Positions 16,466-29,553 of a DNA stretch of 36,419 nucleotides are shown here, piece after piece. The notes beneath the pieces were generated by a model. It saw only the letters and a program-made list of their open reading frames with translations, was not told the origin of the DNA and made no database searches. Every line of letters starts with the position of its first letter. The stretch's first letter is position 1. Made by a program: the position numbers and the translations under genes. The stretch spans positions 1 to 36,419 of the forward strand of contig CANFLL010000039.1 in the NCBI GenBank assembly GCA_947447825.1. Reading direction: 5' to 3'. This DNA comes from Chitinophagaceae bacterium (GTDB taxonomy: Bacteria; Bacteroidota; Bacteroidia; Chitinophagales; Chitinophagaceae).

Positions 16466-17590
16466 TTAGTTTAGTCTTTTAATGAAACATCTCCTTCTTT
16501 TATGTTGAACCGCATTAAAACCTTCCCACATTGATTGAACCTTCGTATTATCCTCCAATTCATGATTCGTTTCTACTATCTCAATTCCACTTTTGATATA
16601 TGATTCATACGTTTCTTTCATCAACATGGCGTTAACGCCCTTACCTTGTAAATCTTTTCTAATAGCCACCATTAACAAGTCGGCCATATTGTTCTTTTTC
16701 ATGGCGTTTAAAATTGAGATAAACCCAAATGGCAGCAGCTTCCCTTTGTTTTTTTGTAAAGCTTTAGATAATGATGGCATCGTTATGCCAAAAGCAGCTA
16801 ATTTACCTTCACTATCTACAATAATGGTGACAAACTCTACCTTCATAAACGAGAAATACATTTTTGTGTAATACTCCATTTGTTTTTTTGTTAAAGGTGT
16901 TACACCATAAAGATGAGCGTAGGAATCATTGATTAATTCAAATATAGCTGTTGCATAAGGCAATATATCTTTGGCTTTTTTTGCAATAATACGCTTAAGA
17001 TGCAAACGACGCTCAACAATAGAAGCAAGTTTAATAATTCTTTCTGGAACTTGCTTGTCTAAAGTAATTTTATATTCAACCCAATCTGTGTCTTTACAGT
17101 AACCAAGTTTTTCAAAATGTTTAGCATAATATGGATAATTGTAAATTGAGGCCAGTGTTCCCAATTGATCAAAGCCCTCAATTAATGTTCCTTCATGGTC
17201 TAAATCTGTGAAACCAAGAGGGCCATGAATAGCTTCTAATCCCTTTTCTTTAGCCCAAATCTGGACATGTTCCAATAACAGTCTGCTTATTTCTTCATCA
17301 TCTTCAAAATCAATCCAACCAAATCGGATGTACTTATTTTTCCATTTGTCAATATAAGCATGATTAATTATCCCAGCCACACGCCCCACAACTTTATTGT
17401 CTTTATAAGCTAACCAATAACGGGCTTCGCAATAATCGAAAGCAGGATTCTTTTTTTTATTGAGTGTTGCCGCTTCATCAAAACTTAAAGGAGGAACGTA
17501 ATAAGGATGTTTTTTATATAAAGTGTCTGTGAAATGTATGAATGCTTTCATTTCGGCATTTGAAACAACCTCTTTAATCTTAATTCTCAT
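16466..17590 (-). CDS. GNAT-fold acyltransferase-like protein beside serine palmitoyltransferase
   Basis: A 374-residue protein from Met21 of the longest frame; the extra 20 upstream residues (VFTTINLNYTHST) do not look conserved. An N-terminal half (HPYYVPPLSFDEAATLNKKK, then WLAYKDNKVVGRVAGIINHA) and a C-terminal half (LLMVAIRKDLQGKGVNAML) each resemble an acyl-CoA N-acyltransferase unit. The QGKG stretch is like the acetyl-CoA loop. The substrate is unknown. It lies 235 bp downstream of the serine palmitoyltransferase gene on the same strand. I recall this neighbour pairing in other Bacteroidota, which suggests a role in sphingolipid or aminolipid metabolism, but that is inference. Confidence 0.7.
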   Translation of the reverse strand: MRIKIKEVVSNAEMKAFIHFTDTLYKKHPYYVPPLSFDEAATLNKKKNPAFDYCEARYWLAYKDNKVVGRVAGIINHAYIDKWKNKYIRFGWIDFEDDEEISRLLLEHVQIWAKEKGLEAIHGPLGFTDLDHEGTLIEGFDQLGTLASIYNYPYYAKHFEKLGYCKDTDWVEYKITLDKQVPERIIKLASIVERRLHLKRIIAKKAKDILPYATAIFELINDSYAHLYGVTPLTKKQMEYYTKMYFSFMKVEFVTIIVDSEGKLAAFGITMPSLSKALQKNKGKLLPFGFISILNAMKKNNMADLLMVAIRKDLQGKGVNAMLMKETYESYIKSGIEIVETNHELEDNTKVQSMWEGFNAVQHKRRRCFIKRLN

Positions 17591-17825
17591 GTGTTTAACG
17601 TTTTTTATTGTTGAATGTGTATAATTCAAATTGATAGTTGTAAAGACCAAGTTAATGATGCTTAGTTAAATTTATAAATTTGCTTCAAATTACTCAATCT
17701 GTATTTATTGTTTTTTTTTCAATATTTTTCTATTTTTTCGTTTTAAATTTATTCAAAATCAAATATTTTAATAATTCAAAAATTAATTAGAATGCTGCTA
17801 TTATAGTTGTGGAAAATTGCTGGCA

Positions 17826-21668
<3,843 letters not shown>

Positions 21669-21697
21669 AGATATTTTTTCATTGAAATTAGATTTAA

Positions 21698-21731
21698 AAG
21701 GGAAGCCGTCTATTTAAAGGCAGCTTCCCTT
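21698..21731 (+). terminator. hairpin between pyrG and ribF
   Basis: AAGGGAAGC pairs perfectly with GCTTCCCTT across a 16-nt loop. The tail is only TAAATTTG, so termination may be partial. It separates pyrG from the ribF start at 21750 by 18 bp. Confidence 0.5.
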
Positions 21732-21749
21732 AAATTTGTAATCACAATT

Positions 21750-22691
21750 ATGCAAGTACATAAAACACTATCTGAATTACCTCGGTTTAAAAATGCAGTT
21801 ATCACCATCGGTACATTTGATGGCGTTCATTTAGGCCACCAGAAAATAATTAACCAACTCAAGGATACTGCCAATAAAATAAATGGTGAAACAGTAATTA
21901 TTACATTCAATCCTCATCCAAGGTCAATTGTTGGTTCTTATGGTGGTGAGGTTGCTTTGTTGAATACTATCGAAGAGAAAATCTTTTTATTAGATGTTGC
22001 TGGAATAAATCATTTAGTAATCATCCCTTTCACAAAAGAATTTGCACATAAAACGGCTGAAGAATATTGTAAAGAGTTTATTCATCAGTATTTTAATCCT
22101 CACACCATCATAATTGGTTATGACCATCGTTTTGGTAGAAATCGAGTGGGGGACTATCATCTTTTAGAAGAAATTGGGTTAGAGCTTGGTTTTGATGTAA
22201 AAGAAATTGATGAGCAGGTTTTAAATGATGTAATTATCAGTAGCACTCGAATTAGAAATGCACTACTAGGAAACGACATTTATACAGCAAATGATTTTTT
22301 AGGCTACCCTTATTTTTTTGAAGGTGAAGTAGTTCATGGAAACCAACTGGGCAGAACAATCGGATACCCTACTGCTAATATTGCTTTAAATACTAACGAG
22401 AAATTAATTCCAGCAGATGGGGCTTATGCTGTTTCTATTAAAATAAATGATAATGATGCCGTGTTGTATGGCATGATGAATATTGGCTTTCGTCCTACTG
22501 TTGATGGAAAGAAACGCTTAATAGAAGTTAATATTTTCAATTTTAACCGTGATATATATGGCAAAAAACTACAGATTCATGTTCATGCTTTCTTGAGAAA
22601 TGAAATTAAGTTTAATGGGTTAGATGCTTTAATTGCTCAATTAGAAGATGATGCCATAAATGCTAAAGCAATTTTGTTAAAGCTTGCTTAG
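21750..22691 (+). CDS. ribF: bifunctional riboflavin kinase / FAD synthetase
   Basis: A 313-residue enzyme making FMN from riboflavin and then FAD. The N-terminal adenylyltransferase domain (about 15-160) shows GTFDGVHLGHQ, TFNPHPRSIV and GYDHRFGRNRVGDY. The C-terminal kinase domain (about 185-310) shows GEVVHGNQLGRTIGYPTANI, MMNIGFRPTVDG and the GKKLQIHVHAFLRNEIKF strand. It has the usual length and domain order. Its stop codon is only 36 bp from element B, so its 3' end or transcript tail may have been altered by that insertion. Confidence 0.96.
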   Translation: MQVHKTLSELPRFKNAVITIGTFDGVHLGHQKIINQLKDTANKINGETVIITFNPHPRSIVGSYGGEVALLNTIEEKIFLLDVAGINHLVIIPFTKEFAHKTAEEYCKEFIHQYFNPHTIIIGYDHRFGRNRVGDYHLLEEIGLELGFDVKEIDEQVLNDVIISSTRIRNALLGNDIYTANDFLGYPYFFEGEVVHGNQLGRTIGYPTANIALNTNEKLIPADGAYAVSIKINDNDAVLYGMMNIGFRPTVDGKKRLIEVNIFNFNRDIYGKKLQIHVHAFLRNEIKFNGLDALIAQLEDDAINAKAILLKLA

Positions 22692-22727
22692 GAACTTGAG
22701 GAAGTTGTAAATAATAAGTTGAAGGAA

Positions 22728-23434
22728 TTAATTCTATTTTGACAGATTTAAATAATCGTTACTTCCAAGAAGCTTTGTGGCAAATTACAGGAAGAAAAAC
22801 GATAAGTTTTTGTCAACTCCTGTCAACTACCCGAAAGTTTTACACTTTCAAGAAGCTCCTGCCAAATACGTACAATATCAAAGTGAGTTACTTATTTTGA
22901 TCCTCTTTCTTCCATTTATTCAACTGTATCACGCTTATATTCACTTGAGTCAGTCGATGATTCACTTGAGTCAGCCAAAGATTCACCTGAGTGAGTCGAC
23001 GACTCACTTGAACTAGAAAAAGATTCACTTGGGTTAGACAAGGGTTCAGTTGAGTCAGTCCACGACTCAACTGAGTGAGTCGACGACTCACCTGAGTCGT
23101 CGACTCACTCAGGTGAATAAATGACGCTTTCTGATGTTAATATTGCTAAATTGAATGATGGATTCATTTACAGCAAAGGATTTGAAGGGCAAATAGGTTT
23201 ATACTCAGCAGAATTTGATTTGCGAAATGAGAGAGGGTTCATTCTTTTGATATCAAGGAAATTATCATTCCTTTCAGTCAGATAAATATTCACAAGTATA
23301 TCCAACTTCAATATTTTACTCTTACAGTACCAAGGTTGCCTGATGTTTTATGGATTTGATAAACAACTAATCCTAAACCTAAAAATATTACACACATACA
23401 TTATCAAATCTAATGTCTCAAAGTATAGAATTAA
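22728..23434 (-). mobile_element. element B: 707-bp inverted copy of element A
   Basis: It is homologous to element A along its whole length but reversed. Left end TTAATTCTATTTTGACAG (22728-22745) matches A's right end. The right end (23411-23434) is a degenerate version with small insertions, ending in TTAA. The inner flank 23200-23234 matches A with one difference in 35, and 22901-22921 matches perfectly. It is longer mainly because its array has three more 21-bp units. Divergence between copies and in one end suggests an old, probably immobile, insertion. It lies between ribF and the MbnH gene. Confidence 0.78.
22916..23116 (-). repeat. 21-bp tandem array inside element B (9.6 units)
   Basis: Nine full units tile 22928-23116 with a partial 12-bp unit at 22916-22927. 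Units carry the same TCAGGTGAGTCGTCGACTCAC-like consensus as element A. One terminal unit (23096-23116) is nearly a mirror inversion of its neighbour, creating a strong dyad around GAGTCGTCGACTC. Open minus-strand frames give LTQVNxx or SGESxxx heptads, a side-effect of the period. Confidence 0.85.
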
Positions 23435-23541
23435 GTTAAAAGTCATTTCATTCCTTTTAAAGTTGCTCAACTTATTTTTTCGGCATTTCAAAAGAGATAA
23501 TTGTATTTACAAACTCCAAAACTATTAATCAAGTTTATCCT

Positions 23542-24558
23542 TTAATTCACAAAAACGGGAAAGGAATATTGCTTCTCTGTTATGAATGTTGTATCTGAAA
23601 GAGTAGATAGAAATGCAATCAGATTTTTTTTGTCATTGTTTGTTAACAAAATTGGTTTAAGCAATGGTTTAGCTAAACTATTACTCCTCACGATCCCTTT
23701 TGTGTAATGATTTAACACTTGCACTAAATTACTAAACCGACCGTCGTGCATGTAGGGGTAACTGATTTGTATGTTTCGAAGTGTTGGAACCCTAAATTGT
23801 AGATAGTTGGCAGAATCATGAGTAATTAACATTCGCCCCACATCATTTAGAGTTTTGTTTATCGGTAAACCGTCATTCTCAAACTTATCATTGGTAAATA
23901 AGGGTTCTTTATGGCATGATGAACAATTTTTTTTAAACAAGAGATAGCCTCTTTCTTCTTGCTGCGTAAACTTGGCTTGTTTTTCCATCACACTATCATA
24001 TTTAGAATGGCAGCTTACCAACGAAAGCATAAATTGAGTAATACATTTAAGCACACGTTCACCATTAATAGCACTATCTCCAAAAGCTTTATAAAATAGT
24101 TTAGGATAGATGGTAGTGTGTTTCATTTTATCTGCCACATGCCCAATTGTTTCATTCATTTCCGTAGGGTTACTCATTGGTGCAAGTGCCTGCATCTCTA
24201 AATTATTTACTGCTCCGTCCCACATGAAAGAGCTATTCCATGCCAAATTAATTAAAGCAGGAGCATTGCGCTTACCTATTTGATGATTGATTCCCTTGCT
24301 ATAGGAATGGTTTATTTGTGAGAAAGCTGTATGCTGGGAATGGCAGCTAGCACAGGATATGTTGCTATCTTTTGATAAAATGGGATCATAAAACAATACC
24401 CTTCCAAGAAATGTTTTTTCAGTTGTTAGCTGATTCTTGTTAAAATTATAAATTGGTTTAGGCCAATAACTAGGATATCTAAAGTAAATTCCCCTGATTT
24501 CTTTAAAAGCACATATTGCAAAACCAAATAAAAGCAATACAACAATAGTTTTTTTCAT
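23542..24558 (-). CDS. MauG/MbnH-type diheme cytochrome c peroxidase
   Basis: A 338-residue exported diheme protein of the cytochrome c peroxidase/MauG family. An N-terminal signal or anchor (KKTIVVLLLFGFAICAF) precedes two c-type heme sites, CASCH (69-73) and CSSCH (212-216). Family landmarks are LGRVLFYDPILSKD, NAPALINLAWNSSFMWDG and the late FRVPTLRNIQISYPYMHDG. Located 55 bp after an MbnP-family gene on the same strand, it is best read as MbnH, which oxidises a partner tryptophan rather than merely removing peroxide. An ordinary peroxidase role stays possible. It acts in the periplasm or at the membrane and needs the cytochrome c maturation system, which is not in this window. Confidence 0.88.
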   Translation of the reverse strand: MKKTIVVLLLFGFAICAFKEIRGIYFRYPSYWPKPIYNFNKNQLTTEKTFLGRVLFYDPILSKDSNISCASCHSQHTAFSQINHSYSKGINHQIGKRNAPALINLAWNSSFMWDGAVNNLEMQALAPMSNPTEMNETIGHVADKMKHTTIYPKLFYKAFGDSAINGERVLKCITQFMLSLVSCHSKYDSVMEKQAKFTQQEERGYLLFKKNCSSCHKEPLFTNDKFENDGLPINKTLNDVGRMLITHDSANYLQFRVPTLRNIQISYPYMHDGRFSNLVQVLNHYTKGIVRSNSLAKPLLKPILLTNNDKKNLIAFLSTLSDTTFITEKQYSFPVFVN

Positions 24559-24613
24559 TTTACACTCATTTCATCCGGCCATAAATTATTTTCGAATTTT
24601 GATTACACTCTAT

Positions 24614-25306
24614 CTACAGTCTAGTTTCAAATGCCTTTGCAATTTTCTCGGAAATGTCTACAGCCAGCTTACTCGGTGTCATTATTTGATTTGTCATTTT
24701 TAGATTAATACTGGAAAGTGCCTTTTTTAAATCAATATACAATTTTATGTTGTCCGATTTTATGATAGGTAATGTTACTGTTTTTAGGCAATTAAACGGA
24801 GTGTGGTATCCGCCAAGATGAAACTCAAAAGCATTGTTTCTGGTTTTGCACAATGGGCTATTTCCTTCTAGTTTCACATTTATGTAGCCACTCTGCCATG
24901 TCCAGTACATTCCTTTCATCGGGTCTAAATCACCACCCATTGCCCCCGAAACATTCGTTAAACTATCTATTCCTAGTTTGAATTTAATTTTATCATAGAC
25001 AATATCGTCAGGTATTGCTAATGAAATACGTAAAGTTTGGTATTCATTTGCATTTATTAAGTGGAAATTGTGTTCTTCCCACGTTTTATTTTTATCATTC
25101 CAAAGTTCAATATCCGAAATGTAAAACCTAAATTGAGTAATAGTTATACTGTCTTCATCATTAGACTGATAAGAGGAATCAGCTAGATATACTAAGTCCT
25201 TACCATAACTGGGGTGGAATTCCAATACTTTCTGAGCCATAACAGTTTCTGAACCTATTAACCACAAAAGCATTATTAAGAAAATCATTTTAACTATCCT
25301 CATCAT
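24614..25306 (-). CDS. MbnP-family copper-binding protein
   Basis: A 230-residue exported protein with a signal peptide (IFLIMLLWLIGSETVMAQ) cleaved near MAQ-K. The body matches the MbnP family: an early beta segment (LEFHPSYGKDLVYLAD), TQFRFYISDIELWND, KLGIDSLTN, GDLDPMKGMYWTWQSGYINV with Trp135 and Trp137, then FHLGGYH with His163 and His168. In characterised MbnP a tryptophan is converted to kynurenine by MbnH to form a Cu(I) site; the WTW segment is the natural candidate here (inference). It is translated first, with the diheme enzyme next in the operon. The start could be Met1 or the adjacent Met2. Confidence 0.85.
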   Translation of the reverse strand: MMRIVKMIFLIMLLWLIGSETVMAQKVLEFHPSYGKDLVYLADSSYQSNDEDSITITQFRFYISDIELWNDKNKTWEEHNFHLINANEYQTLRISLAIPDDIVYDKIKFKLGIDSLTNVSGAMGGDLDPMKGMYWTWQSGYINVKLEGNSPLCKTRNNAFEFHLGGYHTPFNCLKTVTLPIIKSDNIKLYIDLKKALSSINLKMTNQIMTPSKLAVDISEKIAKAFETRL

Positions 25307-25514
25307 AAAAAATTTATTGCAATATACTTTAATCAGAAGAAAGTTAAAAGCTCAATGTTATGAGTTGAATTCTACATTAGGCTTTATATGGCTCAATTTA
25401 CTAAAGCTATATTTTTTAGTGAGTGTGTTTAAATTGAAGGCGGAATGAAAGTGGATTTTCTTATTTACAGATTGAATAACCTATGAATGTTTATTCTGTT
25501 TTTATATTCGCCAC

Positions 25515-26804
25515 TTATTTTTTCTTTCCCCAAACGTAATATACTACAGCTCCTAACAAAATTAATAGTAAGCCGTAAAAGCTTACTAATGGTTTTAGTG
25601 TGAACCCATAATATAAAATCCATGCATTAATAGATAAAAATAGGAGAGGAGTAACTGGATAACCCCATGTTTTATATCCCTCAGTTGTTGATGGAAAACT
25701 TTTCCGGAGTTTAAATATTCCGAAAACCGTTAAGCTAGTCGAAAGAGTTAACGTAAAACCAATTAAGTCTATTACAAACTGAAATTGATTGACTAGTATC
25801 AGCAAGGCTGCAACCAAAGTTTGGGCAATAATGGCATAAGAAGGTGAACCATGTTTATTAGTTCGTCCTAAAAAAAATAATCTTGGCACTTCCTCTTGCA
25901 AACAGGCACTAACTCGTGGTCCTGCAAACGTCATCGCGCTGATGGTGCTTATAAGTGATATTGAAATGATTATGGCCATTAAAGATGCTCCTATCTTTCC
26001 AAACATAAATTGTGCAGCTACAAAGCCCACCTCTAGTTGTCCCTTTAACGCATCCACTGGTGCGGCATGAAGGAATGCCCAATTTAGTAAAACGTATAAT
26101 ATGGTAACTATTCCTGTTCCTGCAATTAGTGCAATAGGTAATTTTTTTTCTGGTTGTTTCATTTCGCCAGCAATGTAAGAAGCAGCATTCCAGCCCGTGT
26201 AAGCATAAGAAACCCAATAAAGGTTCACGCCAAAAGAAGGACTTGTAAACACTTCTTTCCATGCTTGTTTTGAAGGCGAAACATCAATGTGATGGGCTGC
26301 TTTTGTGAAAAAGCCAGCAAAAATGAGAAAACAAATAATACATAAGTTGGCGATAGTAGCCAATTGTTGAAACTTACTACCTACTATCACATGCCACGAA
26401 TGAATGGCTGTTATTAATAGCAACATCCCTAATCCGGTAGTTAAAACGGGTAAAACAGGAAATACACTATGCAAATAGTTTCCTAAGGCAATAGAAACTG
26501 CCGCAATCGGGGCAGCAAAACCAACAAAGGAAGAAACCCATCCTGCCAAAAAGCCTAGAAGAGGATTGTATAGCAGTTTTAAAAAGTTGTATTCGCCACC
26601 ATTGTTTGGAAAAGCTACACCAAGTTCCCCATAAACCAATGCGCCACAAACGGCAATGATGCCGCCTACTACCCAAAGCATTAAAACGGCGAAGAGTGAG
26701 TGCATGTTACTCAATTGAAAACCGAGACTAGTGTAGATTCCACTACCAATCATGTTCGCAATAACGAGGGCTATTGCTGTAGGGATACCTAATTGTCTCT
26801 TCAT
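25515..26804 (-). CDS. APC-family amino acid permease
   Basis: A 429-residue inner-membrane transporter with about 12 hydrophobic segments. The N-terminus (RQLGIPTAIALVIANMIGSG) carries the unwound-helix GSG motif of TM1 of the amino acid-polyamine-organocation family, and SYAYTGWNAASYIAGEMKQP is the usual TM6 region. It uses ion gradients to import, or exchange, amino acids. Substrate is not determinable from sequence. It is alone on its strand, with 208 bp to mbnP downstream and a divergent yceI-like gene upstream. Confidence 0.92.
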   Translation of the reverse strand: MKRQLGIPTAIALVIANMIGSGIYTSLGFQLSNMHSLFAVLMLWVVGGIIAVCGALVYGELGVAFPNNGGEYNFLKLLYNPLLGFLAGWVSSFVGFAAPIAAVSIALGNYLHSVFPVLPVLTTGLGMLLLITAIHSWHVIVGSKFQQLATIANLCIICFLIFAGFFTKAAHHIDVSPSKQAWKEVFTSPSFGVNLYWVSYAYTGWNAASYIAGEMKQPEKKLPIALIAGTGIVTILYVLLNWAFLHAAPVDALKGQLEVGFVAAQFMFGKIGASLMAIIISISLISTISAMTFAGPRVSACLQEEVPRLFFLGRTNKHGSPSYAIIAQTLVAALLILVNQFQFVIDLIGFTLTLSTSLTVFGIFKLRKSFPSTTEGYKTWGYPVTPLLFLSINAWILYYGFTLKPLVSFYGLLLILLGAVVYYVWGKKK

Positions 26805-27040
26805 AAAATTGTTTATTATGCAAATAGATGTGTTTTTGCCAAGTGTTTATTTTTTTATTGAAAATTTGTTTATAATCATGTGAATTTTAATCATAAGAAT
26901 TACTAAGGAATTCAAAAACACACAAAGATTATAGGTATAGAAATTTCTGAGTTTAGAAATATTAACAAATGTAAAAACTTTATTGTTTGTCGTTTCTTTA
27001 CCTTGCACTCGTTATATTATTAAAAAATTAAAAAAAAATT

Positions 27041-27604
27041 ATGAAAAAGATTTTATTAGCAGTAGCACTAATTGCTTCATCAGTGGGTATTTATTCTTTT
27101 ACTAACAAGGCTGGTGGTGATTTATTTGTTGCTGAAGTTGCTAAAAGTAAAGTAGAATTTATTGGAAGTAAAACAGATGGGTATCACACAGGATTCTTTA
27201 GTTTGAAAGATGGTGAATTAAGTGTAGAAGCCGGTAAAATATCTGGAGGAAGATTCACAATTAGTCTTTCATCTTTAAAAGTAACTGATGAGTCTGGTGA
27301 AAAATTAGAAGGCCATTTGAAATCTCCAGATTTCTTTGATTTAGCAAAGAGTTCCGATGCAACATTCTCTATATCTAGTGTAAATTATATAGCTGCAAAT
27401 AAGGCAGAAATTAATGGTATCCTTACATTAAAAGGAATTACAGCTCCAGTTAAATTTATTGCATACATACGTGGAATAGATGAAAAGAAAATATTTGCCG
27501 AAGCTTCATTTACAATCGACAGAACTGCATTTGGTATGAGCTATGGTAAGGGAAAAGTTGCTGATGATGTGCAAATCAATGTACACTTATTTGCTAAAAA
27601 GTAG
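27041..27604 (+). CDS. YceI-like periplasmic lipid-binding protein
   Basis: A 187-residue secreted YceI/lipocalin-like beta-barrel. The signal peptide (KKILLAVALIASSVGIYSF) is followed by VAKSKVEFIGSKTDGYHTGF, GGRFTISLSSLKVTD, HLKSPDFFDLAKSSDATF and NGILTLKGITAPVKF, the conserved strand order. These proteins bind isoprenoid or polyprenoid chains in a hydrophobic tunnel. The job here is unknown. It is monocistronic with a strong terminator. Confidence 0.92.
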   Translation: MKKILLAVALIASSVGIYSFTNKAGGDLFVAEVAKSKVEFIGSKTDGYHTGFFSLKDGELSVEAGKISGGRFTISLSSLKVTDESGEKLEGHLKSPDFFDLAKSSDATFSISSVNYIAANKAEINGILTLKGITAPVKFIAYIRGIDEKKIFAEASFTIDRTAFGMSYGKGKVADDVQINVHLFAKK

Positions 27605-27640
27605 TTTTAATAAAATTAGGTATAGAATTTGTTTTAGGCC

Positions 27641-27671
27641 AAAGCCCCTCAAGAAAAGAGGGGCTTTTTTT
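27641..27671 (+). terminator. Rho-independent terminator after the yceI-like gene
   Basis: The stem AAAGCCCCTC/GAGGGGCTTT (10 bp, 7-nt loop) merges into seven T. A textbook structure 36 bp past the stop codon. Confidence 0.93.
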
Positions 27672-27751
27672 ATAAAATAAAATAACTTACTTAACACGAT
27701 TATATAATTAGAAAATAACCGATGACTAATTTTGATAACAAAATACTTACC

Positions 27752-28957
27752 ATGGAACTGAATGATGTTTCTTTTAATAACGTAGAAAACGCTTTTGCTT
27801 ATAAAAGTGATAAAGATTTAAAACTGTCCCACTTTTTGTTTAAAACAATGGGTTATCCTTTGTTCGTTCCTTTAGCTACCAGAACTACTCCACTTTTAAT
27901 GAAATGTGGTTTACCTGTGGTCAATAGGCTTGTTAGAAAAACAATATTTAAGCAGTTTGTTGGAGGAGAATCGCTTAGTGCAACTGCCCCATTAGCTAAT
28001 AAACTTAATCAATATAATGTGAATATTATATTGGATTATGGGATAGAAGGAAAAGATGGAAATGATAGTTTTGAGACTGCTACAAAAGAGTTTATAAACG
28101 TAATTAAGTATGCCGCAACGCAACCCAACATCCCATTCATAAGCATTAAAATTTCAGCTATTGCTAGTTCTGCACTTTTGCAAACAATGAATGAAGCACC
28201 ACGACTAAGAAGTGGCATTCACGATCATGAAGAAGAACAAGCGGCTTGGGATGATGTTTGTGACAGAATGTATAGAATATGTGAGACCGCTGCAAAAAAC
28301 AATATTGCAGTTGTGGTTGATGCGGAAGAAAGTTGGCTTCAAGATCCTATTGATAGGTTGACAATCGAGATGATGGAGGAGTTCAACATTGATCGTCCTA
28401 TTGTTTATAATACCATACAATTGTATAGACATGATAGGCTTAATTTTTTACGGTTATCGCACAATATTGCCAAGCAAAGAGGCTTTATTCTAGGGGTAAA
28501 GCTTGTTCGTGGAGCATATATGGATAAGGAAAGAGTTAGGGCTACCCAAAGAAACTATCCTTCTCCTATACAACCTACTAAAGAAAAAACCGATGAAGAT
28601 TATGACGCGGCACTTAAATATAGCATAAGCAATCTATCGAACATTGCAATTGTGATTGCTTCACATAATGAAAACAGCAATTTAGTGGCGACCTCTTTAA
28701 TGCAAGAAAACGGAATTGTGCATAATCATCCCCATGTTCATTTTTCTCAGTTATATGGAATGAGTGATAATATTAGTTTTAACCTTGCCAAGGCTGGATA
28801 TTCTGTTAGTAAATATCTTCCTTTTGGTCCAATAAAAGATGTAATTCCTTATCTAATGAGGCGTGCTCAGGAAAACAGGAGTGTAAGTGGTAATTCAAGT
28901 AAGGAACTTAGTTTAATTAAGAAAGAGATGGAAAGAAGAAAAGCAATTGTACATTAA
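27752..28957 (+). CDS. proline dehydrogenase
   Basis: A 401-residue FAD-dependent enzyme oxidising proline to pyrroline-5-carboxylate, the monofunctional Bacteroidota form with the TIM-barrel ProDH domain. Seen: ILDYGIEGKDG, SIKISAIAS, VVVDAEESWLQDP, IQLYRHDRLNFL, GVKLVRGAYMDKERVR, VIASHNENS, and the C-terminal KAGYSVSKYLPFGPIKDVIP with LMRRAQEN for substrate carboxylate binding. I start at the second Met (MELNDVSF) because homologues open with a short stretch before NTEIAF-like sequence; an upstream ATG at 27722 would add 10 residues. No P5C dehydrogenase is adjacent. It ends in a hairpin overlapping the stop codon. Confidence 0.92.
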   Translation: MELNDVSFNNVENAFAYKSDKDLKLSHFLFKTMGYPLFVPLATRTTPLLMKCGLPVVNRLVRKTIFKQFVGGESLSATAPLANKLNQYNVNIILDYGIEGKDGNDSFETATKEFINVIKYAATQPNIPFISIKISAIASSALLQTMNEAPRLRSGIHDHEEEQAAWDDVCDRMYRICETAAKNNIAVVVDAEESWLQDPIDRLTIEMMEEFNIDRPIVYNTIQLYRHDRLNFLRLSHNIAKQRGFILGVKLVRGAYMDKERVRATQRNYPSPIQPTKEKTDEDYDAALKYSISNLSNIAIVIASHNENSNLVATSLMQENGIVHNHPHVHFSQLYGMSDNISFNLAKAGYSVSKYLPFGPIKDVIPYLMRRAQENRSVSGNSSKELSLIKKEMERRKAIVH

Positions 28958-28972
28958 ATTACAATTGCTTTT
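28939..28972 (+). terminator. hairpin overlapping the proline dehydrogenase stop codon
   Basis: A perfect 13-bp stem (28939-28951 with 28960-28972, AAAAGCAATTGTA/TACAATTGCTTTT) with an 8-nt loop that contains the TAA stop. It is followed by AATTAG. The descending arm ends in four T, so it can terminate, and the stem lies partly in coding sequence. Confidence 0.6.
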
Positions 28973-29121
28973 AATTAGTTAAATTAAGTTAAAGGGGAAC
29001 CTGATTGCAGGTTGTTCTTCTGAAAGGAAAGAATAAAACGGGACATTGCAAAGATGACATGATTGTTAATAATATATTATAGGTTTTTTTCCGCCATTTG
29101 AGTAGTAAAAAAACTACAAGG

Positions 29122-29526
29122 CTATTTTAATCCACTATTATCTACTGCCACAACAGGAGTTGCTCCCAACTTTTTAATTATTTGCATCACTTTAATTGCT
29201 GTTCCCAAGTGTGATGTGCTATCGCCATTAATTACTACAGAAGGTTTATCTGTTTCATTGGCTAGATATGTTTTTAATTCACCTTCCAAACTATCTATGC
29301 TTACCGACTTTTGTCCAATATATAACTGTTGGTCTTTATCTACTGTAATTACAACTGTTTGCTTTGCTTTAGTATCACTTTTAGCTTTTGGATTGGAAAC
29401 TTTAATTACATTAGGATTAGCTAAAGTTGAAACAATAAGAAAGAATAACAAAAGGATAAACAAAATGTCATTTAATGCACCTGTGTGTACTTCTGGATTT
29501 GTTCTTAATCTTTTACGAATATTCAT
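29122..29526 (-). CDS. ExbD/TolR-family biopolymer transport protein
   Basis: A 134-residue protein with one N-terminal membrane helix (LNDILFILLLFFLIVSTL) carrying the conserved proton-path Asp20, then a periplasmic domain (about 45-134). It partners the ExbB-like protein encoded 27 bp upstream to use proton-motive force for TonB-dependent uptake or a Tol-like envelope task. No tonB or receptor gene is in the window, so I do not assign the pathway. Confidence 0.9.
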   Translation of the reverse strand: MNIRKRLRTNPEVHTGALNDILFILLLFFLIVSTLANPNVIKVSNPKAKSDTKAKQTVVITVDKDQQLYIGQKSVSIDSLEGELKTYLANETDKPSVVINGDSTSHLGTAIKVMQIIKKLGATPVVAVDNSGLK

Positions 29527-29553
29527 AATAAAAAGATGGGTATTGTTAAAAGA

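Noticed and set aside
22777-23091. small ORFs on both strands across element B (LTQVNxx heptads and others)
   Set aside because: They arise because a 21-bp period keeps every frame open; frame choice is not supported by conserved starts in both copies.
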